Origin: Lachnospiraceae bacterium
GTDB taxonomy: Bacteria; Bacillota; Clostridia; Lachnospirales; Lachnospiraceae
Reading direction: 5' to 3'
Assembly (NCBI GenBank): GCA_017391545.1
Contig: JAFOYD010000007.1
Location: 1 to 6,147 of the forward strand
DNA: 6,147 nucleotides
The position numbers and the translations under genes were made by a program. A model generated the notes under the pieces. That model searched no databases. It was not told the DNA's origin and saw nothing but the letters and a program-made list of their open reading frames with translations. Below, piece after piece: positions 1-6,137 of this stretch; position 1 is the first letter of the stretch; every line of letters begins with the position of its first letter.

Positions 1-1
1 C

Positions 2-901
2 ATCGCCTTTCATTTTGGCGAGAAACTGACCTACGACAAGGTCCTTGACGTGTTAGGAGCAGTCGATACCGAAGTATTTGCAAGGCTGATTGAACTGATT
101 CAGTCCCATGATATTACAGGCTGCATCTCGCTGCTTGAGGATGTTGTCATGCAGGGGCGTGAGCTTACCCAGTTCGTGACGGATATCACATGGTACCTCA
201 GAAACCTTCTGCTTGTGAAAACCTCTGACAGTGACATCGAAGATGTCATCGACGTGTCAAGTGACAATCTGGTACGGTTAAAGTCTGAAGCAGAAACGAT
301 GGATGCCGAGGAGATCATGCGTTACATCCGTATCTTTTCAGAACTTTCGGGGCAGATCAAGTACGCGACCCAGAAGCGGATCCTCATCGAAATGACATTG
401 ATCAAGCTCTGTAAGCCCGCTATGGAGACGACAAACGATGCAGTTGTCGCACGCGTCAAAGATTTGGAAGAAAAAATTGAAAAAGGTGTTGTGCAGGCAG
501 CCCCGGTTGCGATACAATCAACACAGACGGTTACAGCTTCCGCACCAAAGGTAGAGCTGCCCAAAGCGATACCGGACGATATTAAGCAGATCGTAAGCAA
601 CTGGCACGGAATTGTGGCAGAGACAAGTCAGCCGTTAAAGACACACCTCAAAAATGCAAGGCTCAGCCTCGGGGGAGATAATCGCCTGATGATTGTAGTC
701 GAAGATGGACTTGCCTATGATTATCTTACAGGTGAGGAAAATCATAAGCATGTGGAGGACATGATATCCAACTTTTTACAAAAAGAGGTATCCGTTCAGG
801 TGCAGAGCATCGCACAGGGCAGTCAGTTTGAGGACAGCTATGTTGACCTTTCAAAAGTGATCAACATGGAAATAGAAATAGAAGATGAAGATGAATCATA
901 A
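2..901 (+). CDS. dnaX: DNA polymerase III subunit gamma/tau, C-terminal 299 residues (5' end outside window)
   Basis: DnaX is the ATPase core of the clamp loader that puts the sliding clamp on DNA and links it to the replicative polymerase. The frame is open from base 2, and its first residues (FGEKLTYDKVLDVLGAVDT) match the DnaX stretch joining the AAA+ lid to the collar domain. The GTG at 50 is therefore internal, not a start. The ATPase domain, with its Walker motifs and zinc site, lies upstream of the window. In the visible part, residues ~13-138 form the helical collar (domain III). A short charged helix follows at ~147-162, then an Ala/Pro/Thr/Gln linker at ~164-190, a compact C-terminal domain at ~195-271, and a very acidic tail ending EIEIEDEDES. 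The frame stays open through the A-runs at 471-476 and 480-484, so a full-length tau-type product is expected. ebfC starts 18 bases after the stop. The family call is secure; the linker and tail boundaries are by eye. Confidence 0.95.
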   Translation: MAFHFGEKLTYDKVLDVLGAVDTEVFARLIELIQSHDITGCISLLEDVVMQGRELTQFVTDITWYLRNLLLVKTSDSDIEDVIDVSSDNLVRLKSEAETMDAEEIMRYIRIFSELSGQIKYATQKRILIEMTLIKLCKPAMETTNDAVVARVKDLEEKIEKGVVQAAPVAIQSTQTVTASAPKVELPKAIPDDIKQIVSNWHGIVAETSQPLKTHLKNARLSLGGDNRLMIVVEDGLAYDYLTGEENHKHVEDMISNFLQKEVSVQVQSIAQGSQFEDSYVDLSKVINMEIEIEDEDES

Positions 902-902
902 G

Positions 903-909
903 AAGGAGG
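903..909 (+). promoter_or_regulatory. Ribosome binding site of ebfC
   Basis: AAGGAGG is a near-complete complement of the 16S rRNA 3' end, placed 10 bases before the ATG at 920 and directly after the dnaX stop codon. It implies efficient independent initiation of the small protein within the dnaX transcript. Confidence 0.85.
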
Positions 910-919
910 AAATATAACA

Positions 920-1279
920 ATGGCAAAAAGAGGAGGATTTCCCGGAGGAATGGCAATGCCGGGTAACATGAACAACCTGATGAAACAGGCACAGCGCATG
1001 CAGCGCCAGATGGAGGAAGGCCAGAAAGAGCTTGAAACCAAGGAATTTAGCGCAAAAGCAGGTGGCGGAGCCGTAGAAGTTGTCGTGACAGGTAAAAAGG
1101 AAGTGCTCAAAGTAACACTTTCAGAGGAAGCAGTAGATCCCGACGATATCGAGACACTTCAGGATATGATCGTGGCAGCCACCAACGAGGCACTTCGTCA
1201 GGCAGAGGAAGCAAACAATGAACTGATGGGCAAAATGGCAGGCGGACTGGGCGGACTCGGTGGAGGCTTTCCTTTCTAA
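920..1279 (+). CDS. ebfC: YbaB/EbfC family nucleoid-associated protein
   Basis: This 119-residue protein belongs to the YbaB/EbfC family of small dimeric DNA-binding proteins encoded between dnaX and recR in many bacteria. Family members bind DNA and are considered nucleoid-associated; a precise role is not settled. The sequence shows a Gly/Met-rich N-terminus, a first helix (residues ~16-42, NNLMKQAQRMQRQMEEGQKE) and the conserved core with AGGGAVEVVVTGKKEVLKVTL (written here as AGGGAVEVVVTG followed by KKEVLKVTL). The second helix contains LQDMIVAATNEALRQAEE, and the C-terminus is Gly-rich (MAGGLGGLGGGFPF). Length is normal for the family. The ATG at 920 is preferred because of the strong AAGGAGG ten bases upstream. 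The stop overlaps the recR start by one base (TAATG), so the two are probably translationally coupled and work in the same replication/repair neighbourhood. The gene is intact. Confidence 0.95.
   Translation: MAKRGGFPGGMAMPGNMNNLMKQAQRMQRQMEEGQKELETKEFSAKAGGGAVEVVVTGKKEVLKVTLSEEAVDPDDIETLQDMIVAATNEALRQAEEANNELMGKMAGGLGGLGGGFPF
1262..1266 (+). promoter_or_regulatory. Ribosome binding site of recR embedded in the ebfC coding sequence
   Basis: GGAGG lies 12 bases before the recR ATG and is read within the glycine codons of the last residues of EbfC. Together with the TAATG stop/start overlap it suggests that ribosomes finishing ebfC re-initiate on recR. Confidence 0.65.
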
Positions 1280-1875
1280 TGGAACTCTATAACGGATATA
1301 TTAACAAGCTCATAGAACAGTTCTCAAAGCTTCCCGGGATTGGGAGCAAATCAGCCCAGAGACTGGCACTTCATGTGATCAATATGCCCACGGAACATGT
1401 GGAACGTTTTGCACAGATCATGGTAGATGCCAGGAAAAATATACATTACTGTAACACCTGCTATACACTGACGGATAAGGAAACCTGTCCGATCTGTGCA
1501 AATCCTGCACGCGACCACAAGACAATCATGGTCGTTGAAAATATCAGAGATATGGCAGCGTATGAGAAGACAGGAAAATTCGAAGGCGTTTATCATGTGC
1601 TGCATGGAGCCATTTCGCCTATGCTCGGAATCGGTCCGAATGATATCAAATTAAAGGAACTTGTCAAACGTCTTGAAGGGGATATCGAGGAGGTCATCAT
1701 AGCCACAAATTCGAGCCTTGAGGGTGAGACAACGGCGATGTATATCTCCAAGCTCATAAAGCCCACCGGAGTAAAAGTGACACGAATCGCAAGTGGGGTT
1801 CCGGTAGGCGGTGATCTGGAGTGTATCGATGAAATGACGCTTCTTCGCGCCCTGGAAGGCAGGACAGAACTGTAA
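1279..1875 (+). CDS. recR: Recombination mediator protein RecR
   Basis: RecR acts with RecO (and RecF) to load RecA onto single-stranded DNA at gaps during recombinational repair. The 198-residue length is typical. Domains run in the family order. A helix-hairpin-helix lies around residues 17-34 (KLPGIGSKSAQRLALHVI). A four-cysteine zinc motif uses C58, C61, C70 and C73. A Toprim domain starts at ~82 with the acidic residues E87 and D91 (MVVENIRD) and includes the YHVLHGAISPMLGIGP segment and the EGETTAMYI motif. The C-terminal end carries RIASGVPVGGDLECIDEMTL followed by the usual arginine-containing tail. All key residues are present and no frameshift is seen. The ATG at 1279 overlaps the ebfC stop by one base and has GGAGG upstream, which fixes the start. 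The gene is expected to be cotranscribed with dnaX and ebfC. Confidence 0.97.
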   Translation: MELYNGYINKLIEQFSKLPGIGSKSAQRLALHVINMPTEHVERFAQIMVDARKNIHYCNTCYTLTDKETCPICANPARDHKTIMVVENIRDMAAYEKTGKFEGVYHVLHGAISPMLGIGPNDIKLKELVKRLEGDIEEVIIATNSSLEGETTAMYISKLIKPTGVKVTRIASGVPVGGDLECIDEMTLLRALEGRTEL

Positions 1876-1893
1876 AATAAGGATAAAAACAAT

Positions 1894-1900
1894 AAAGGAG
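1894..1900 (+). promoter_or_regulatory. Ribosome binding site of galM
   Basis: AAAGGAG sits 6 bases before the ATG at 1907 in the 31-base recR-galM gap. It selects this start; I see no convincing promoter or terminator hairpin in the same gap. Confidence 0.75.
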
Positions 1901-1906
1901 ATAACG

Positions 1907-2950
1907 ATGGCAATTACAACAAAAAGCTTTGGTGTAACAACCGATGGGACAGAAGTTAGCTTATATACGATCACGAACAGCAAGGGTTTTGCGGCAGGCA
2001 TCACCAATTTCGGCGCGATCCTTGTCAATTTGTTTGTGCCTGATAAGACAGGCAAGACGGCAGACGTCGTACTTGGCTATGACAGTGTAGACGGATATCT
2101 GATCAATGGTGACTGTTTCGGCGCTACAATAGGACCAAGCGCAAACCGCGTTGACAATGCAGCCTTCACCATCGATGGCGTGACATATCAGCTTGCGGCA
2201 AATGACGGAACCAATAATCTTCACAGTGACAAGGCAAACGGATACCACAAGAGAGTATGGAATGCAAACCCGCAGGACAACAGCGTCGTTTTCACACTTG
2301 AAGATGCTGATGGAACGATGGGATTTCCAGGAAATAAAAAGGTTCAGGTGACTTACACTGTAACAGAGGACAATGAGCTCAAAATTGAATATGATGTAAT
2401 TAGTGACAAGAAGACACTCATCAATATGACAAATCACTCTTATTTTAATCTGGCAGGACATAACGCAGGAAACATTGAAGGTCACAGACTGTATATCAAT
2501 GCGTTCCACTATACACCTGTATTTGAAAGACTGATTCCTACGGGAGATTACAAGCCCGTAGTAGGTTCTCCTTTTGACTTCAGAAGGATGAAGCCGGTCG
2601 GACAGGATATTAATGCCGACGATATCCAGCTTAAATATGGACAGGGCTATGACCATAACTTTATCATAGAAGGTTACAACGGAAACATTCAGAAGGTAGC
2701 GGCAGTTGAAGAACCGACAACAGGCAGAAAGATGGATGTATACACAGACCAGCCAGGCATACAGTTCTATGCTGGTAACTGTATTGCACCACAGACAGGT
2801 AAGGAGAGCACCACATATGGAAAACGAAGTGGACTCTGTCTGGAAACACAATGCTTTCCGGATGCCATCAATCAGTCGCACTTCCCGGATACTGTATATG
2901 GACCGGACAGACCATACAAGACAACGACCATCTATAAATTTTATAACTAA
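1907..2950 (+). CDS. galM: Aldose 1-epimerase (mutarotase), GalM type
   Basis: GalM interconverts the alpha and beta anomers of glucose/galactose, feeding alpha-galactose into the Leloir pathway. It is a cytoplasmic beta-sandwich enzyme; no signal peptide is seen here. The 347-residue length fits the family. Catalytic and binding residues can be matched to the well-studied Lactococcus enzyme. The sugar-binding Arg is R81 (SANRV), the first His is H106 (NNLHSD), the general acid is H177 (TNHSYFNL), the binding Asp is D249 (GYDHNF), and the general base is E313 (LETQCFPDAINQ). The segment before R81 reads IGPSANR, where many relatives have GRxANR, a small deviation. The ATG at 1907 is chosen for the AAAGGAG 6 bases upstream. 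It follows recR by 31 bases, so it may be read through from the repair operon although no functional link is evident. No other galactose genes are in the window, so a broader hexose mutarotase role is possible. Confidence 0.94.
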   Translation: MAITTKSFGVTTDGTEVSLYTITNSKGFAAGITNFGAILVNLFVPDKTGKTADVVLGYDSVDGYLINGDCFGATIGPSANRVDNAAFTIDGVTYQLAANDGTNNLHSDKANGYHKRVWNANPQDNSVVFTLEDADGTMGFPGNKKVQVTYTVTEDNELKIEYDVISDKKTLINMTNHSYFNLAGHNAGNIEGHRLYINAFHYTPVFERLIPTGDYKPVVGSPFDFRRMKPVGQDINADDIQLKYGQGYDHNFIIEGYNGNIQKVAAVEEPTTGRKMDVYTDQPGIQFYAGNCIAPQTGKESTTYGKRSGLCLETQCFPDAINQSHFPDTVYGPDRPYKTTTIYKFYN

Positions 2951-2994
2951 TTTGATATAGCTTCTCTGTTTCGACAGAATTTGCAACCTTTCCG

Positions 2995-3003
2995 TGTTAT
3001 GAT
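2995..3003 (+). promoter_or_regulatory. Candidate extended -10 promoter before the LysM gene
   Basis: The sequence TGtTATGAT gives the TG-n extension plus a -10 hexamer with one mismatch to TATAAT. No good -35 hexamer lies 16-18 bases upstream; a TCGACA at 2971-2976 is 21 bases away, which is too far. Initiation would be expected near 3010, about 40 bases before the chosen start of the LysM gene. It would give the envelope trio expression independent of galM. Confidence 0.4.
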
Positions 3004-3038
3004 AAGCGGTGAAAAAAATGATCGCAAGCATACATGAA

Positions 3039-3045
3039 AGGTGAT
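3039..3045 (+). promoter_or_regulatory. Ribosome binding site that decides the LysM gene start
   Basis: AGGTGAT is complementary to the GATCACCT part of the 16S rRNA 3' end and lies 6 bases before the ATG at 3052. The alternative in-frame ATG at 3034 has no comparable site upstream, so 3052 is preferred. Confidence 0.55.
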
Positions 3046-3051
3046 GTCAAA

Positions 3052-4248
3052 ATGGACAAGCAAGTGAATATCAGCTCTAATACAAGGAAGCAAATTCCAG
3101 TAAACACGCGCACAATCGGAACCCCGGAGGGAATCTATATTCTATATATCGAAGATTATGTGCATACGTTTATCAAAAAACTGCTTTCTGAAAAGAATTC
3201 AGATAACAGAACACTGAAAACAGGCGATACCTGTCAGATCGAAAAAAGCATGCAGCCCGATATTGCATTATATGGAGCATGCATTGAAGAAAATGGCAGG
3301 TATCGGCTTGTTATATCAGGGGCTGCCGCATTAGACAGCACAGCCGGAAAAGTGCAGCATTTCAACGATGCATATTTCCCAACTTGTACATACATAGGCT
3401 CTGCATACATTAGCCGGAATAAGGACAATCAGTTGCGTCTGGAGCTGACCTTCAACAATACGCAGGTGATTTTGGACGATTTCTATATTTTTTATGACCA
3501 GAATGAAGAAATGCAGAATTACCTCATTGAATGGAACCTGAATAAGGACAAAGGTAGGAATGTTGGTAATGCAGAACAGATGCAGAGTGGATTACTGACA
3601 GAGCAGGAAGTGCGCCGGGGAAGCAATGCGACAGATGTAGCAAAACTTGGAAGGATTGCGCAGGCATACAATCGCGAGGAAGCCAAAGTGAGCTTCATGT
3701 GGAATGTTATGAATTTTCTCTGCTTTGGATTTATCGTGTGCGTTATGGCATACGGTATTATTTCCATAAACAATTACAATAAAATGCAGGATATGCAGGC
3801 GAGTATTGATTACTGCCTGGCATATGTGACAGAAGACAGGTCCCATCCTGACGCAAATGCAGATGCGGCACAGGCAGTTGCCACGATGGGGCAGAACGCA
3901 CAATCGCAGTCTGAAGAACAACAGCCGGAATCACAGACTGTAGCAGAGTCGGAAACTGTAAGCACGACAGAAGCAGCATCAGAAACGGCAATTTCGGAGG
4001 AAACACTGCCTGAGGTGACAACAGATCTGTCATCCGAAACAGGTGCGGAAGGTGTTACACAGCCTGAAGTACAGGCGGTACAGGCAGACACAACGCCTCA
4101 GTACTATGTCGTGCGCAAAGGTGATACACTCAGAACCATATGCTTTGCTTTCTATGGTGATTATTCCCATGTGGATGAAATCTGTAAATGGAACAATATA
4201 GAAGACCCTGATAACATACTTTATGGTCAAAAGCTTTTACTTCCTTAA
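3052..4248 (+). CDS. Bitopic membrane protein with C-terminal LysM domain and uncharacterised cytoplasmic N-terminal domain
   Basis: The product has 398 residues; an ATG at 3034 would add six, but the ribosome binding site favours 3052. Residues ~25-165 form a folded, mixed alpha/beta domain without a signal peptide (EGIYILYIEDYVHTFIKKL, then IALYGACIEENGRYRLVISG and FYIFYDQNEEMQNYLIEWN). A polar stretch follows, then one hydrophobic helix at ~217-239 (WNVMNFLCFGFIVCVMAYGI) and a short possible coiled coil. A long Ser/Thr/Glu/Gln/Ala-rich low-complexity spacer runs from ~261 to 348, and a LysM domain from ~351 to 397 (YYVVRKGDTLRTICFAFYG ... ILYGQKLLLP). LysM domains bind N-acetylglucosamine glycans such as peptidoglycan, so the C-terminus is predicted outside and the N-domain in the cytoplasm. 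The strand pattern of the N-domain reminds me of JAB/MPN-type folds, but no HxH-type metal motif is present. It heads a set with the DUF5711-like and CvpA genes, 38 bases before the next start. A role at the wall is inference; the LysM call is firm. Confidence 0.85.
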   Translation: MDKQVNISSNTRKQIPVNTRTIGTPEGIYILYIEDYVHTFIKKLLSEKNSDNRTLKTGDTCQIEKSMQPDIALYGACIEENGRYRLVISGAAALDSTAGKVQHFNDAYFPTCTYIGSAYISRNKDNQLRLELTFNNTQVILDDFYIFYDQNEEMQNYLIEWNLNKDKGRNVGNAEQMQSGLLTEQEVRRGSNATDVAKLGRIAQAYNREEAKVSFMWNVMNFLCFGFIVCVMAYGIISINNYNKMQDMQASIDYCLAYVTEDRSHPDANADAAQAVATMGQNAQSQSEEQQPESQTVAESETVSTTEAASETAISEETLPEVTTDLSSETGAEGVTQPEVQAVQADTTPQYYVVRKGDTLRTICFAFYGDYSHVDEICKWNNIEDPDNILYGQKLLLP

Positions 4249-4275
4249 AAAGGATTATAACAAAGATTATTATGT

Positions 4276-4279
4276 GGAG
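4276..4279 (+). promoter_or_regulatory. Ribosome binding site of the DUF5711-like gene
   Basis: GGAG lies 7 bases before the ATG at 4287 in the 38-base gap after the LysM gene. It is weaker than the sites in the dnaX-recR block. No terminator hairpin is seen in this gap. Confidence 0.6.
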
Positions 4280-4286
4280 TACATAA

Positions 4287-5522
4287 ATGGCAGAAATAAA
4301 GGATTTTAACAGAGATCAGTACCTGTTAAAGGCTGGAAAAAACAAATCAGAGAAAAAAGATGAGACTGACAGGGATAAAGATTCGATGAGCAGTATGCTT
4401 GCCAGACACAGACAGCTCAAGCTGTACACAGTTCTTTTTGTGCTGGCAGCAGTGGCAGTGGTGGCAGTCATATCCTATATTGGATGGAAAAATAAGGTAT
4501 ACACAGATTACGAGATTATACAGCAGAATGTGTGGGAGCGGTCATCAGAGGCGAAAAGCATGAATCTTGGTGGTACACTTTTTACATACAGTAATGATGG
4601 TATGAGCTGTACTGACACAAAAGGCAAAATCATATGGAATCAGACCTATGAAATGCAGAATCCTATGATCAGGACCTGCCAGAAGACCGTTGCAGTAGGA
4701 GATTACAATGGCAGAAAGATTTATGTGTCGAATACGCAGGGAACACTTGGAACGATTGAAACAACCATGCCGATCAGGGATTTCTGTGTATCATCAAATG
4801 GAATTGTTGCGGCAGTTCTGGATGATTCAACTGTTACGGCCATCTATCTTTATAGCACAACAGGCGAGCAGCTTGCGTATTTCAAGACAACCATGAGCAA
4901 GTCGGGATATCCCATCGCCATAGACATATCAGACGATGGATGTCAGGTGGCTGTTTCCTATATCAAGGCAGAAGACGGAAAAGTATCATCAAGCATAGGC
5001 TTTTACAATTTTTCGGCAGTTGGGCAGAATTATACAGACAACCTCGTAAGTGGATATGGATATTCCGGTGCAGTCGTGCCTCTGATCCATTTCATGGGAA
5101 ATGACACAGTATTTGCAGTGGCAGACAATCGCCTTATGTTCTTTAGGGGAAAGCAAAAACCTGAAAGCTTGGCTGACATCTTGATTTCAGAAGAGATTCA
5201 AAGTGTATTTTACGATGACAAGCATGTGGGGCTTGTATTTTACAATACGGCAGCAGACACAACCTATCGTGTCGAAATATATGATACAAATGCCAAAAAA
5301 GTGAGTGAGATCGCTTTTGATATGGAATATAATGATATTCTGTTCGATCAGTCAGGAGTTATCATATATAATGAAAGTGAGTGCATCATATATGACTGGG
5401 ATGACAGATTGAAATATCAGGGAGCTTTCAAAGATCAGGTGACCTGTTTTATTCCAGGCGGAAATATCGCAAGACATACACTGATTACGGACGACACCAT
5501 CCAGCTCATCGAGCTGCAATAG
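4287..5522 (+). CDS. Membrane-anchored DUF5711-like protein with probable extracytoplasmic beta-propeller
   Basis: This 411-residue protein has a charged cytoplasmic N-terminus of about 44 residues (rich in Lys, Asp, Glu), one membrane helix at ~45-67 (LYTVLFVLAAVAVVAVISYI) and a ~340-residue outside domain. That domain is almost all short beta strands with turn motifs repeated about every 35-45 residues, for example TKGKIIWNQ, NTQGTLGTIE, TTGEQLAYF, SDDGCQVAVSY and DTNAKKVSEI. This resembles a PQQ/WD40-like propeller of six or seven blades. I assign it to DUF5711 from memory of similar proteins next to LysM and CvpA genes in Lachnospiraceae; no function is known to me. No catalytic motif is evident, so scaffolding or ligand sensing is more likely than enzymatic activity. 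Six cysteines lie in the outside domain. The ATG at 4287 has GGAG 7 bases upstream. The next gene starts 26 bases after the TAG stop, suggesting one transcript. Confidence 0.82.
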   Translation: MAEIKDFNRDQYLLKAGKNKSEKKDETDRDKDSMSSMLARHRQLKLYTVLFVLAAVAVVAVISYIGWKNKVYTDYEIIQQNVWERSSEAKSMNLGGTLFTYSNDGMSCTDTKGKIIWNQTYEMQNPMIRTCQKTVAVGDYNGRKIYVSNTQGTLGTIETTMPIRDFCVSSNGIVAAVLDDSTVTAIYLYSTTGEQLAYFKTTMSKSGYPIAIDISDDGCQVAVSYIKAEDGKVSSSIGFYNFSAVGQNYTDNLVSGYGYSGAVVPLIHFMGNDTVFAVADNRLMFFRGKQKPESLADILISEEIQSVFYDDKHVGLVFYNTAADTTYRVEIYDTNAKKVSEIAFDMEYNDILFDQSGVIIYNESECIIYDWDDRLKYQGAFKDQVTCFIPGGNIARHTLITDDTIQLIELQ

Positions 5523-5533
5523 CATCTTACACC

Positions 5534-5539
5534 GGAGGG
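5534..5539 (+). promoter_or_regulatory. Ribosome binding site that supports the TTG start of the CvpA gene
   Basis: GGAGGG lies 9 bases before the TTG at 5549. The next in-frame Met codon, at residue 54, would remove the first two membrane helices and has no role as a start, so the TTG is well supported. Confidence 0.7.
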
Positions 5540-5548
5540 AAATATATC

Positions 5549-6031
5549 TTGAACATCAATATACTTCTAATATCAGTCATCATCATATTGGCAGTAGGAG
5601 GCTTTTGGGGCTGGAAAAGGGGTCTTTTAGAGAGCATTATACGAATCGTGTCCTGCGTTTTGGGAATTCTCGTGCTTGTCATTCTTGCGAAAGGAATTGG
5701 CAGTTTTATGCAGGGGCGCTACATGAATGTATTCATGGCAGTAATCTTGCTGCTTGCAATTAGGATTATTCATAAAATCGTTCAATTTCTCATTGACACC
5801 TTTAAGCTGGTAAGAGCACTTCCTGTCGGAAAACTCGCTGATAAGCTCTCAGGAATGATGCTCGGATTTGTAGAAGCTGTATTTTGCGTCTGGCTGGTCT
5901 TTCTGGTTGCAGGAAGCTTTGATCTATTAGGGCTCAATGCATGGCTGATGGGCCAAGTGGAACAAAGCCGTTTGCTGTCGACCTTGTATTATTCAAATTA
6001 TCTGGTAGCGTTGCTCAGACAAATGCTGTGA
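5549..6031 (+). CDS. CvpA family membrane protein
   Basis: This is a 160-residue integral membrane protein of the CvpA family, named for a gene needed for colicin V production in E. coli; its molecular function remains poorly defined. Four hydrophobic helices are visible at ~3-19, ~28-50, ~58-80 and ~103-124. The family hallmark after helix 1 is present as GGFWGWKRGLLESI (G18, G21, R24, G25). The second hallmark before helix 4 is also present (LPVGKLADKLSGMMLGFVEA, with L91, P92, L100, G102 and G106). The C-terminal ~35 residues are amphipathic, ending in SNYLVALLRQML. Initiation is at TTG, with GGAGGG 9 bases upstream, so the first residue is read as Met. It is the last gene of the LysM / DUF5711-like / CvpA set, 26 bases after the previous stop, and is followed by a strong outward promoter. 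A link to cell envelope or division is inferred from the neighbours only. Confidence 0.88.
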   Translation: MNINILLISVIIILAVGGFWGWKRGLLESIIRIVSCVLGILVLVILAKGIGSFMQGRYMNVFMAVILLLAIRIIHKIVQFLIDTFKLVRALPVGKLADKLSGMMLGFVEAVFCVWLVFLVAGSFDLLGLNAWLMGQVEQSRLLSTLYYSNYLVALLRQML

Positions 6032-6085
6032 TACCTACGGATTGTTATGTACTTCGGTTCAGACCTTTTGACCCTGGTATGATTA

Positions 6086-6108
6086 TATAAAAAAATTGAA
6101 AAAAGTTG
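6086..6108 (+). promoter_or_regulatory. A-rich tract upstream of the right-edge promoter (possible UP element)
   Basis: A nearly pure A/T stretch with A-runs at 6089-6095 and around 6099-6104 lies directly upstream of the TTGACA. Such tracts contact the alpha subunit of RNA polymerase and are usual at rRNA and other very strong promoters. Confidence 0.5.
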
Positions 6109-6137
6109 TTGACAACACAAATATAGCATGATAAGAT
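6109..6137 (+). promoter_or_regulatory. Strong housekeeping-sigma promoter pointing out of the window
   Basis: A perfect -35 (TTGACA, 6109-6114) is separated by exactly 17 bases from TAAGAT (6132-6137), which also has the extended TG at 6129-6130. Transcription would start near 6143-6145, just inside the window edge. The transcribed gene is not visible. An rRNA operon, tRNA cluster or other highly expressed gene is the likely target. Confidence 0.75.

Noticed and set aside
50..52. GTG at 50 as a start codon for the first gene
   Set aside because: The frame is open upstream to base 2 and encodes conserved DnaX sequence there, so the gene is cut by the window edge.
468..486. A-runs in dnaX as a programmed frameshift site like that of E. 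coli
   Set aside because: The runs do not form an A-AAA-AAG heptamer in the reading frame and no strong downstream hairpin is evident. The zero frame continues to a normal C-terminal domain.
2706..2960. 84-codon + strand frame inside the end of galM
   Set aside because: It is out of frame with galM, lacks a ribosome binding site and has no recognisable sequence features.
2965..2978. TCTGT-TTCG-ACAGA hairpin after galM as an intrinsic terminator
   Set aside because: The stem has only five pairs, most of them A-T, and is not followed by a proper T-run.
1961..3031. Long open frame of 356 codons on the - strand across galM
   Set aside because: It lies almost entirely opposite galM, which has all the catalytic residues of its family. 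The antisense product is a Cys/Ile/Val-rich sequence with no recognisable domain, so it is a shadow of galM codon use.
3034..3036. ATG at 3034 as the start of the LysM gene
   Set aside because: It lacks a ribosome binding site, whereas AGGTGAT sits at proper spacing before the ATG at 3052. It would add only six residues, so it cannot be fully excluded.
3810..4091. Ser/Val/Ala-rich open frame on the - strand opposite the LysM spacer
   Set aside because: It mirrors the low-complexity Ser/Thr/Glu/Ala codons of the spacer and has no domain, start context or neighbour support.
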